Assembly: GCA_031263125.1 (NCBI GenBank)
Contig: JAISGL010000168.1
Coordinates: 1 to 32,542, forward strand
DNA: 32,542 nucleotides
Source of the DNA: Opitutaceae bacterium
GTDB lineage: Bacteria; Verrucomicrobiota; Verrucomicrobiia; Opitutales; Opitutaceae
Direction of reading: 5' to 3'
Shown: piece by piece, positions 25,068 through 32,542 of the stretch
How the letters are laid out: the number at the start of each line of letters is the position of its first letter
Position numbering within the stretch: the stretch's first letter is position 1
The notes under the pieces: generated by a model
The model's database searches: none
Told to the model about the DNA's origin: nothing
What the model saw: the letters and a program-made list of their open reading frames with translations, nothing else
Position numbers and translations under genes: made by a program

Positions 25068-26102
25068 ATGTCAGCACCCCCCACTCTCCGTTCCCTTGCA
25101 AAATCACTCGGTGTTTCACGCACCACCGTTTCCGAGGCGCTTCGCGGCTCGGCTTGCGTGAGACCCGAGACCGCGGAGCGCATCCGCAAAGTCGCCGAGG
25201 CCGCGGGATACCGCATCAACCCGCTCGCCGGCGCGGTGATGTCGGAACTGCGCCGGTCAAGCAGCAACACGTTCCGGGGCGTCATCGCACTGCTGGTCCT
25301 CGACGAACCGGGGCGCCCGGCATACGCGAACAAGTTTTATCACGAGATCACGCATGGGGCGATGGAGAGCGCAAAAAAACTGGGATTCAAAACCGAATCG
25401 CTCACCTCCTCCGGCAAAACGGGGGTGAGCATGAGCCGCCTCAACCAGATTCTCGACTCCCGCGGCATCCAAGGCGTCGTGATTCTTCCCGTTTATGGCG
25501 ACCCGGACTTTTCGGGGCTGGACTGGACGCGCTTCGCGGGCGTTTACACGGATTATTCCATTCGCAAACCGGCGCTGCACTCCATCTGCCCGGATCATTA
25601 CCGCTCGCTCGTCAGGGCGCTGCAAAAACTCCACGAGCGCGGCTACAAGCGGCCCGGTTTGTTCATGCACCGGCACACGGACGAACGGCTGCTTGGCCGC
25701 TGGCAGGGTGCGTTCCTGGCGTTCCAAAATTCGATCACCGAAAAACGTCCCGTGCCTCCGCTCGTGGCTGACGAGATTAACGTGGACAACTTCAAAAAGT
25801 GGTTCGCCAGGCATAACCCCGACGTCGTGATCGGACACCAGAGTGAAGCCATTGAGTGGATGCAGGCGTGCGGCGCGCGCGTGCCGCAGACGCATGGGTT
25901 TTTCTGCCTCAACATGCTTCGCCAGCATGTGCCCTGCGCCGGTCTTGAACAGCGCACCGCGCTCATCGGTGCGCGCGCGGTCGAGAGCGTCGTCGCCATG
26001 CTGCATCGCAACGAGCGCGGCATCCCCGAGATTTCTTCGCTCACCACAATCCCAAGCCGCTGGATGGACGGGCCGACGGTGAAAGGAAATGCGCAGGGGT
26101 GA
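25068..26102 (+). CDS. LacI-family transcriptional regulator
   Basis: The 344-residue protein should bind operator DNA as a dimer and respond to a small ligand, usually a sugar. The helix-turn-helix is at residues 6-27 (TLRSLAKSLGVSRTTVSEALRG), followed by the hinge region (RIRKVAEAAGYRINPLAGAVMSELRR). The periplasmic-binding-protein-like effector domain covers about 68-335 (GVIALLVLDEP, GVVILPVYGD, PDVVIGHQSEA). The C-terminal part departs from the classical family, as often seen in verrucomicrobial members. ATG 25068 sits directly before the HTH. It is divergent from the giant autotransporter, so it probably controls that gene and the receptor behind it, and perhaps itself. Confidence 0.92.
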   Translation: MSAPPTLRSLAKSLGVSRTTVSEALRGSACVRPETAERIRKVAEAAGYRINPLAGAVMSELRRSSSNTFRGVIALLVLDEPGRPAYANKFYHEITHGAMESAKKLGFKTESLTSSGKTGVSMSRLNQILDSRGIQGVVILPVYGDPDFSGLDWTRFAGVYTDYSIRKPALHSICPDHYRSLVRALQKLHERGYKRPGLFMHRHTDERLLGRWQGAFLAFQNSITEKRPVPPLVADEINVDNFKKWFARHNPDVVIGHQSEAIEWMQACGARVPQTHGFFCLNMLRQHVPCAGLEQRTALIGARAVESVVAMLHRNERGIPEISSLTTIPSRWMDGPTVKGNAQG

Positions 26103-26133
26103 AGGGAACGTGAGGGGGGATGAATCGACTTAA

Positions 26134-26206
26134 CTGATGTTACGCGACCGGCGGGGTTTTGCAGGGCCTGACACAAGGTCAGGCCCTACGCGCCGCGTAA
26201 CATCAG
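26134..26206. mobile_element. Short CTGATG element (73 bp)
   Basis: It has the family ends CTGATGTTACGCG and GCGTAACATCAG but only one copy of the module A palindrome, so it looks like an internal deletion of the 126-bp form. Its left flank is CGACTTAA and its right flank TTATTAAC, which do not match as a duplication. Confidence 0.8.
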
Positions 26207-26223
26207 TTATTAACACTAATTAA

Positions 26224-26507
26224 CTGATGTTACGCGACCGGCCTATCCTGGGAGCGCGGGCATCTTTGCCCGCGATGCGTTTTCGAAATGCTATATGCGG
26301 GCGCATGGCGTTTCGCGGGCAGAGATGCCCGCGCTCCCAGGAACGGAATGGCCTTCGCGTTATCCTCGCCCAAACGTAGCGCAGGCTGCCAAGCCTGCTT
26401 TGCCTGTCGCATGCCGCCGGGGGGGGCGTTTTTTTTCGAATCGGGCGCGGCTTCGCCTCGTCAGCTGGCTTGGCAGCCTGCGCTACGTATGTGCCGCGTA
26501 ACATCAG
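26224..26507. mobile_element. Composite CTGATG element carrying modules B and C
   Basis: This 284-bp element has the same termini as the 126-bp form but contains a full module B (26246-26342) followed by a full module C (26376-26486). It is bounded directly by identical 17-base sequences, TTATTAACACTAATTAA (26207-26223 and 26508-26524). It carries no transposase gene. Confidence 0.85.
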
Positions 26508-26524
26508 TTATTAACACTAATTAA

Positions 26525-26595
26525 GCGGTATTGGACTTAAGTCGACTTAACTCGATTTAAGTCGCAAAACCCGCATCCCCCCCCTTTTCAGCCCT
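26525..26595. repeat. CGACTTAA-rich tandem and palindrome
   Basis: TTAAGTCGACTTAA (26537-26550) is an exact palindrome and part of three loosely repeated CGACTTAAGT units. TCGACTTAACT at 26542-26552 also occurs at 26125-26135, left of the two repeat elements. CCCTTCAG words continue into the MFS gene's 3-prime end. Confidence 0.55.
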
Positions 26596-27927
26596 TCAGC
26601 TCTTCGGCCCTTCAGCCTTTTCTCCTCCCACCGTGCTTGCCAGCCGGTTCATCAGCGTCCCCGCAGCCATCACCACGGGACGGCTCGGACCCGGCTGCGC
26701 CGCCCACGGAGCCGCCGCCGCCAGCCGCCGCGCCAGCACATACGTAAGCCCCATGAAAATCGCCGACATGACGCCCACATACGGATACCCAACAATCCGC
26801 CCCGTCACCGCATCGCTCGACACAAGCAACCCCGCCGTGATCGTCGCCAGCCCGCCCGCCGCCTGCTGGATCGCCGCGTTCACGCTCATGAACCCACCCC
26901 GATAACGCGCCTCCACCGCATTCGCAATCATCGCCATCGTCGGACCGAAACGCGACGACATCGACGCCATGAAAAACGTCGACGCCACCAACGCCCCCAC
27001 CAACGGCACCCGCGGCAAATTCGTTATGAGCAACGCCGCGCACGTCGCCCCGCACGAAAACAGCCCGATCAACCGCACCTTGTTGTAACGATCCGTCCAC
27101 CGCCCGATGACCGGCGTCGTCAGAAACGTCAGCGTCCCGCCGCACAAATAGATGAGAAACAACCGGTCCTCGGGGATGCCCGCGTTGGCCACCATCGCCG
27201 GCGCCATGAGCGGAATCACCGACGCCCCGCCGAACACAAGCACCGCCGTGAGCACGAAACACCGCAGATGAATCGGATGCGCCACGATTCCCCCCATCTG
27301 CCTCCACGGATTGACCGACGGCGCGAACGCCTTGATCGACGGCAGATTTTTCGCCCCGATCGCAAACACGATCACGCTCAACCCCACCAGCAGCACAAAC
27401 GGCGCGTGCCATTCAAACATATCCGTGAGCTTCAACCCCAGCGGAATGCCGAAAATCGACGCCAGCGGAAACGCCGCGCCCACGATGCTCATCGCCCGCC
27501 CGCGCCGCTCCGGCGGAATGATGTCGCCCACCATCGCCACGACCACCGAGCTTGCCACGCCGCCGAACGCCCCCGCCGCGCACCGCGCCCCCAGCAACGC
27601 CCAGTATGTCGGCGCCAGCGCGCAGCACAACGTCGACACACCAAACCCCCCGTACAACACCAGCAACGCGTGCTTGCGGTTCACCCGGTCGAGCACGAAC
27701 CCCGCCAGGAACCCCGTCACCGCCGCCGCCAGCCCGTACACCGCCACGAGCCGCGTGAACTGCCCCGGCGTGATCGCAAACACCGCCATCAACCGCGTCC
27801 CCAGCGGCTGCATCACCATGAAATCCAGGATGTGCGTGAACTGCACCGCGGCCAGCACGAACAACGTGAGCCGTTCGTTGATGCGTTTTCCATTCGGGAG
27901 CGTTGCGGGCGAGAAGTCCATTGCCAT
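26596..27927 (-). CDS. MFS transporter (drug/metabolite:H+ antiporter-like)
   Basis: The 443-residue protein is a 12-helix major facilitator, likely an inner-membrane exporter. The motif A region reads GFVLDRVNRKHALL after helix 2, and a second copy after helix 8 reads GRWTDRYNKVRLIG. Other hallmarks are RCAAGAFGGV in helix 4 and PPERRGRAMSIVGAAFPLASIFGIPLG in the loop to helix 5. The pattern is closest to AraJ/DHA1-type carriers; the substrate is unknown. I chose ATG 27927; the frame stays open to a GTG at 27966, and ATG 27921 is also possible. It diverges from the RND pump genes, with about 217 bases between the starts. The last residues (EKAEGPKS) are encoded by the GGCTGAAGGGC-like repeat. 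Confidence 0.9.
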   Translation of the reverse strand: MAMDFSPATLPNGKRINERLTLFVLAAVQFTHILDFMVMQPLGTRLMAVFAITPGQFTRLVAVYGLAAAVTGFLAGFVLDRVNRKHALLVLYGGFGVSTLCCALAPTYWALLGARCAAGAFGGVASSVVVAMVGDIIPPERRGRAMSIVGAAFPLASIFGIPLGLKLTDMFEWHAPFVLLVGLSVIVFAIGAKNLPSIKAFAPSVNPWRQMGGIVAHPIHLRCFVLTAVLVFGGASVIPLMAPAMVANAGIPEDRLFLIYLCGGTLTFLTTPVIGRWTDRYNKVRLIGLFSCGATCAALLITNLPRVPLVGALVASTFFMASMSSRFGPTMAMIANAVEARYRGGFMSVNAAIQQAAGGLATITAGLLVSSDAVTGRIVGYPYVGVMSAIFMGLTYVLARRLAAAAPWAAQPGPSRPVVMAAGTLMNRLASTVGGEKAEGPKS

Positions 27928-28144
27928 TGTACAGAAACGCGCACCATGCCCTAACGCCCGCGCCACTGCTAGAAATATTTGCCGCGATTTTCCCGCGCCC
28001 GCTTAAAAAACGAATAAAAATGCACTCTTGTTTTCTTTCACTCGCGGTGCAACTTTAGCCCGTCTTCTCCGTCGTGCGTGCTCGTTGACTCCCGGTCCCG
28101 TCGCGTGGTGCGCGCGCCGCTCCCGGCCACAACCCATTTTCCCA

Positions 28145-29416
28145 ATGACTCTTCCCGATCATTTTGTCCTCACAAAAAAAACACTGCTCTGCCTCGCGGC
28201 GGCCTCGGCGCTCATCCTCGCCGGCTGCGATGCGGGCGCCGAAAACAAAGCCGGCAAGTCCGGCAAAAAAGGAGGCTCGGGCGGCGGCGGCGGCGACACA
28301 CGCCCGCAACCCGTCGAGGTCGTCAACATCGAACGCCGCGACCTCATCGAAACCCTCAACCTCGTCGGCTCGCTCGCGCCCAACGAAACCGCGCAAATCC
28401 GCGCCGAAATCGCCGGCCAGGTGCGCGAGGTCCTCTTCGACGAAGGCCAGCAGGTCAAACAAGGCCAGCTCCTCATGCGCGTCGACGACTCCGAACTGCG
28501 CGCCCAACTCGCCCAGGCCGACGCCAAACTCGCCCTTGCCACCCAAAACCTCAAACGCATCCAAAGCCTCACCTCCCAGCAATTCATCTCCGAAGCCGAG
28601 GCCGACCAGACCCTCTCCAACTACGACGCCGCCGTCGCCGAGGCCGAATACCTCCGCGTGCGCCTCGCCAAAATGGAAATCAAGGCCCCCTTCGACGGCA
28701 TCGCCGGCGCCCGCACCGTCTCCCCCGGCGACTACGTCACCGCCACCGTCACCGCCACCCCCATCACCACAATCGACGACCTCAGCCGCCTCAAAATCGA
28801 ATTCCAGGTGCCCGAACGCTTCGTCGCCCGCGTGAAACCCGGCACCCGCTTCAAAGTCCGCGCCCGCACCCCCGACGGCGAGGCCGAGACCACCGGCGAA
28901 GTCTATTTCGCCTCCGTCATCATCGACCGCGCCACGCGCTCCGTGCAGGTCAAAGGCTACGTGGACGACGCGCCCGCCTGGTTCCGCCCCGGCATGTTTG
29001 CAAACGTCGAACTCGAACTCGCCACCCGCGCCGGCGTCCTCACCGTGCCCGAAGGCGCCATCCTCATCACCACCGAAGGCGGCGCCCAAATCGTCATCGC
29101 CCGCGAACGCGACGGCGGCTACTTCGCCGACTTCATGCCCATCGAAATGGGCATGCGCGAACGCGGCCTCGTCGAAATCACCCCCCGCAAAAAAATCGCA
29201 CCCACCACCGCCGCCACTGCCACCGACGATGCCGCCACCGCCATCGCCGCCGCGCCCGGCGCCGCCGCCGCCACCCTTGAAGCCGGCCTGAAAGTCGTCG
29301 CCTCCGGCGTCGGCGCCCTCATCCTTTACCAGGACGGCAAACTCGAACCCCGCGCCCTGCGCAAGGAATTCGCCCTCGGCGGCACTGAAACCGACGCGGA
29401 GGGCGTGCGCAAATGA
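28145..29416 (+). CDS. RND efflux periplasmic adaptor lipoprotein
   Basis: The 423-residue membrane fusion protein links the inner-membrane permease to an outer-membrane channel. It starts with a lipoprotein signal (LCLAAASALILAGC, lipid-bearing Cys28) and a Gly/Lys-rich linker. The lipoyl and hairpin parts follow: QIRAEIAGQVREVLFDEGQQVKQGQLLMRVDD, then a coiled-coil hairpin with LAQADAKLALATQNLKRIQ, and APFDGIAGARTVSPGDYV. The beta-barrel and membrane-proximal domains follow (RSVQVKGYVDD, FRPGMFANVELEL, VPEGAIL). An Ala/Thr-rich stretch of about 27 residues (codons about 29198-29277) interrupts the last domain. The frame is open upstream to a TTG, but ATG 28145 begins the signal peptide. The stop overlaps the permease start by four bases (ATGA), implying coupled translation. 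Confidence 0.93.
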   Translation: MTLPDHFVLTKKTLLCLAAASALILAGCDAGAENKAGKSGKKGGSGGGGGDTRPQPVEVVNIERRDLIETLNLVGSLAPNETAQIRAEIAGQVREVLFDEGQQVKQGQLLMRVDDSELRAQLAQADAKLALATQNLKRIQSLTSQQFISEAEADQTLSNYDAAVAEAEYLRVRLAKMEIKAPFDGIAGARTVSPGDYVTATVTATPITTIDDLSRLKIEFQVPERFVARVKPGTRFKVRARTPDGEAETTGEVYFASVIIDRATRSVQVKGYVDDAPAWFRPGMFANVELELATRAGVLTVPEGAILITTEGGAQIVIARERDGGYFADFMPIEMGMRERGLVEITPRKKIAPTTAATATDDAATAIAAAPGAAAATLEAGLKVVASGVGALILYQDGKLEPRALRKEFALGGTETDAEGVRK

Positions 29417-32400
29417 TCCTCTCCGACACCTCCATCAAACGCCCCGTCGTCGGACTGGTCGCCTCCATCCTCATCGTCCTCATCGGCCTGCTCTCATTCT
29501 CAAAACTGCCGGTGCGCGAGTATCCCAACACCGACACCGCCGTCGTCTCCGTCCGCACCACCTACCGCGGCGCCTCCGCCGAAGTCATCGAATCGCGAGT
29601 CACCGAACCCATCGAAAAGGAAATCGCCTCCATCGACGGCATCCGCAACATCCAGTCCAACTCCCGCGACGAACAGTCCTACATCACCGTCGAGTTCAAC
29701 ATGAACCGCGACATCGACGCCGCCGCCAACGACATCCGCGACCGCGTCAGCCGCGCCCGCGGACGCCTCCCGCTCGACATCGACGAACCCCGCATCGAAA
29801 AAGCCGACCCCGACGCCGACCCCGTGATGAGCCTCGCCTTCAACTCCGACCGCTACTCCCGCCTCGAACTCGTCGAGATGATCGAACGCCTCGCCATCCA
29901 GCGCATCCAGACCGTCCCCGGCGTCGGCTCCACCACCGTGCGCGGCCCCCGTTTCGCCATGCGCATGTGGATCGACAGCGACCGCCTCGCCGCCTACGGC
30001 CTCACCGTCGCCGACGTCGAAAGCGCCCTCACCGCGCAAAACGTCGAAATCCCCGGCGGCCGCATCGAATCCGTCGCCCGCGAATTCCCCGTGCGCGTCC
30101 AGGGCCGCATGGCCGAGGTCAGCGACTTTGAAAACCTCATCCTCCTCTCCAAGGACAACTACCAGGTCAAGTTCGGCGACGTCGGCCGCGTCGAACTAGG
30201 CTCCGAGGACTACCGCGCCGAGACCTACTACAACGGCCACCCCACCGTCGGCGTCTCCATCGTCCGCCAGGCCAACGCCAACCTCCTCGACGTCGTCAAC
30301 GGCGTCAAAGCCATCATCCCCGCCATCCAGCAGGACATGCCCAAGGGCGTGGACGTGGCCATCGGCTTCGACAGCTCCACCTTCGTCGAACGCTCCGTCC
30401 ACGAAATCTACTCCACCCTCGGCGAGGCCACCATCCTCGTCATCCTCATCATCTTCCTCTTCCTGCGCGACTGGCGCGCCACGCTCGTGCCGCTCGTCGC
30501 CATCCCCGTCTCGCTCATCGGCACCTTTGCCGTCATGGCCGTGCTCGGCTTCTCCATCAACATCCTCACCCTCCTCGCGCTCGTGCTCGCCGTCGGCCTC
30601 GTGGTGGACGACGCCATTGTTGTGCTCGAAAATATCTACCGGCGCATCGAGGAAGGCGAAAGCCCCATCCACGCCGCCATCTTCGGCACCCGCCAGGTGG
30701 CCTTCGCCGTCATCGCCACCACGCTCACCCTCGCCGCCGTGTTTGTCCCCGTGGCCTTCCAGTCGGGCCGCACCGGACGCCTCTTCTACGAATTCGGCAT
30801 CACCCTCGCCACGGCGGTGGTGGTGTCCGGCTTCGTCGCCCTCACCCTCACCCCCATGCTCTGCTCGCGCCTCCTGAAAGTCCGCATGGTGGACGGGAAA
30901 AAGAAACACAACTGGCTCTACGAAAAAACCGAGCCGTTCTTCGAATGGTTCAACTCCCGCTATGAACGCGTCCTGCGCTTCACCATCAAACGCCAGTGGT
31001 TCGTGCTCCTGTTTTCCGCCGCCTTCGTCGTCACCGGACTCTGGCTCTACACCCGCCTCCAGCGCGAACTCACCCCCTCCGAGGACCGCGGCATCTTCAA
31101 CGCCAACCTCATCGCCCCCATCGGCTCCACCCCCGAATACCTCCGCCTCTACTCCTACGATGTCGAACAAATGATCCTCGCCATCCCCGAAATCCAACGC
31201 ACCTTCCACCGCACCGGCGACGGCGGGCGCGCCTACATCTACTCCACCCTCAAACCCTGGGAGGAACGCACCCGCAAAACCCAGGACATCACCGCCCTCC
31301 TCCGCCGCCAGTTCGCCGACGAGGTCACCGGCGGCTCCGCCTTCGCCAGTCCCGTGCGCCCCTTCGGCCAGCGCGGCGCCGGCGTCCGCCTCGTCCTCCT
31401 CGGCAACGAATTTGACGAACTCCACCGCCTCGGCACCGATTTCCTCCGCGCCATGCAGGAAAACGGCATGTTTGTCCAACCCCGCGTCGACCCCCAGCCC
31501 ACCAAACCCCAGCTCCAGGTTTACATCGACCGCACCAAAGCCGCCGACCTCCGCGTCAACGTCAGCAACATCGCCTCCACCCTCGAATCCCTCCTCGGCA
31601 GCCGCCGCGTCACCGAATTCCAGCGCGGCAACCAGCAATACTACGTCATGGTCCAGGTCGAGGACGCCAAACGCGTCACCCCCGCCGACCTCGCCCGCCT
31701 CTACGTCCGCTCGACCGACGGCAACCTCGTCCAACTCTCCAACCTCGTCACCTGGAACGAAGACTCCGTCTCCGAAAGCTACCGCCACTTCGACCGCATG
31801 CGCTCCATTGTCATCTTTGCCCAAATGGTCGAAGGCCGCACGCTCGGCGACGCCGTTGACTTCCTCAAAGCCCGCGCCCAGGAAGTCCTCCCCCCCGGCT
31901 ACACCATCGCGTGGGACGGCGAAATCCGCGAATTCATCGAAAGCGGCAACGACACCTACGTGCTCTTCGGCCTCGCGCTCGTGTTCACCTTCCTGATCCT
32001 CGCCGCCCAATTCGAGTCATGGATTCACCCCACGACGATTTTCAGCGGCGTCCTCCTCGCCATCGCCGGCGGCCTGCTCGTGCTCTGGTCCACGCGCTTC
32101 TGGGCCGAGACCGCGATGACCGACAACCTCTTCTCGCGCTTCGGCCTCATCATGCTCATCGGCCTGGTCACGAAAAACGGCATCCTCATCGTGGAATTTG
32201 CCAACCAGCTCCAAGTCGAAGGCAAGGACGTGTTCACCGCGGCCTTTGAAAGCGCCACCCTGCGCTTCCGCCCGATCCTCATGACGGCGATAGCGACGGT
32301 GCTCGGCGCCGTGCCCATCGCCTTTGCGAGTGGCGCCGGCGCCGAGACGCGCAACCCCATGGGCATCGTGATTGTGGGCGGCCTGACGATTGCGACCGTG

Positions 32401-32542
32401 ATGGCGCTCTTTGTGATCCCGATCATCTACATCCTGATGGACCGCCTCTGCCGGCGTTTGACAGGAAAGTCGAGTGCCCACGGCCTCATCCAAGCCGCCG
32501 CGATCGACCGCGAAACGCGCGAAACCGCCAACGCCAACGCCG
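29413..32542 (+). CDS. RND multidrug efflux permease, 3-prime end beyond window
   Basis: About 1043 residues are visible and no stop occurs before the edge, so only the last part is missing. It is the proton-driven inner-membrane pump of the RND (HAE1/AcrB-like) family. The N-terminus SDTSIKRPVVGLVASILIVL is typical. Transmembrane helix 4 carries GLVVDDAIVVLENI, with the proton-relay pair D399-D400. The periplasmic porter domains include YPNTDTAVVSVRTTYRGAS and QTVPGVGSTTVRG. In the second half, LAAQFESW and GLVTKNGILIVEFANQ mark helices 8-10. It partners the adaptor immediately upstream. No outer-membrane channel gene is in the window; it may follow at the right. Confidence 0.95.
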   Translation, partial: MILSDTSIKRPVVGLVASILIVLIGLLSFSKLPVREYPNTDTAVVSVRTTYRGASAEVIESRVTEPIEKEIASIDGIRNIQSNSRDEQSYITVEFNMNRDIDAAANDIRDRVSRARGRLPLDIDEPRIEKADPDADPVMSLAFNSDRYSRLELVEMIERLAIQRIQTVPGVGSTTVRGPRFAMRMWIDSDRLAAYGLTVADVESALTAQNVEIPGGRIESVAREFPVRVQGRMAEVSDFENLILLSKDNYQVKFGDVGRVELGSEDYRAETYYNGHPTVGVSIVRQANANLLDVVNGVKAIIPAIQQDMPKGVDVAIGFDSSTFVERSVHEIYSTLGEATILVILIIFLFLRDWRATLVPLVAIPVSLIGTFAVMAVLGFSINILTLLALVLAVGLVVDDAIVVLENIYRRIEEGESPIHAAIFGTRQVAFAVIATTLTLAAVFVPVAFQSGRTGRLFYEFGITLATAVVVSGFVALTLTPMLCSRLLKVRMVDGKKKHNWLYEKTEPFFEWFNSRYERVLRFTIKRQWFVLLFSAAFVVTGLWLYTRLQRELTPSEDRGIFNANLIAPIGSTPEYLRLYSYDVEQMILAIPEIQRTFHRTGDGGRAYIYSTLKPWEERTRKTQDITALLRRQFADEVTGGSAFASPVRPFGQRGAGVRLVLLGNEFDELHRLGTDFLRAMQENGMFVQPRVDPQPTKPQLQVYIDRTKAADLRVNVSNIASTLESLLGSRRVTEFQRGNQQYYVMVQVEDAKRVTPADLARLYVRSTDGNLVQLSNLVTWNEDSVSESYRHFDRMRSIVIFAQMVEGRTLGDAVDFLKARAQEVLPPGYTIAWDGEIREFIESGNDTYVLFGLALVFTFLILAAQFESWIHPTTIFSGVLLAIAGGLLVLWSTRFWAETAMTDNLFSRFGLIMLIGLVTKNGILIVEFANQLQVEGKDVFTAAFESATLRFRPILMTAIATVLGAVPIAFASGAGAETRNPMGIVIVGGLTIATVMALFVIPIIYILMDRLCRRLTGKSSAHGLIQAAAIDRETRETANANA

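Noticed and set aside
26103-26595. CRISPR array
   Set aside because: Repeats are palindromic, of unequal spacing and with no regular unique spacers, and no cas genes lie nearby.
30196-32010. 604-residue open frame on the minus strand inside the RND permease gene
   Set aside because: It is a Glu/Asp/Gly/Val-rich shadow caused by GC-rich codon use; the plus strand encodes clear RND motifs.

Overview
The window is high-GC bacterial chromosome that most resembles Verrucomicrobiota, probably an Opitutaceae-like lineage. This placement is inferred from a fused LpxC/FabZ protein next to lpxA, a Chlamydia-Pmp-like giant autotransporter, a RAYT-type transposase, abundant short palindromic repeats, and genes that mostly lack a Shine-Dalgarno sequence. 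No rRNA or tRNA is present to confirm it.

Layout, left to right. 171-851 (-) is a nucleoside 2-deoxyribosyltransferase-like gene. 852-1936 is a gene-free tract packed with inverted-repeat modules. 1937-3520 (-) is a RhlE-type DEAD-box RNA helicase. 3743-4528 (-) lpxA and 4761-6110 (-) lpxC/fabZ form a lipid A and fatty acid operon. 6424-9288 (+) is a secreted GH35 beta-galactosidase-like enzyme. 9407-10414 (+) is a RAYT/Y1 transposase. 10685-13338 (-) is a TPR membrane protein gene now dead: two in-frame stops plus a 126-bp repeat element inserted with an 8-bp duplication. 13494-16739 (-) is a TonB-dependent receptor and 16809-24662 (-) a 2617-residue autotransporter, in tandem and followed by a good terminator. 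25068-26102 (+) is a divergent LacI-family regulator. 26103-26595 holds more repeat elements. 26596-27927 (-) is an MFS transporter. 28145-29416 and 29413 to the right edge (+) are the adaptor and permease of an RND efflux pump, overlapping by 4 bases.

How the genes may work together. The LacI regulator, the autotransporter and the TonB-dependent receptor look like one regulated cell-surface locus (inference): a long Pmp-like surface protein paired with an outer-membrane importer under a sugar-type regulator. The lpxC/fabZ-lpxA pair makes lipid A for the same outer membrane. The RND pair is an efflux system and the GH35 enzyme acts outside the cytoplasm on galactosides.

The most notable non-coding signal is a repeat family with termini CTGATGTTACGC/GCGTAACATCAG. 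Its interiors are exchangeable palindromic modules that also occur alone. One copy can be removed on paper to restore a conserved protein motif exactly, which shows that the family has moved.
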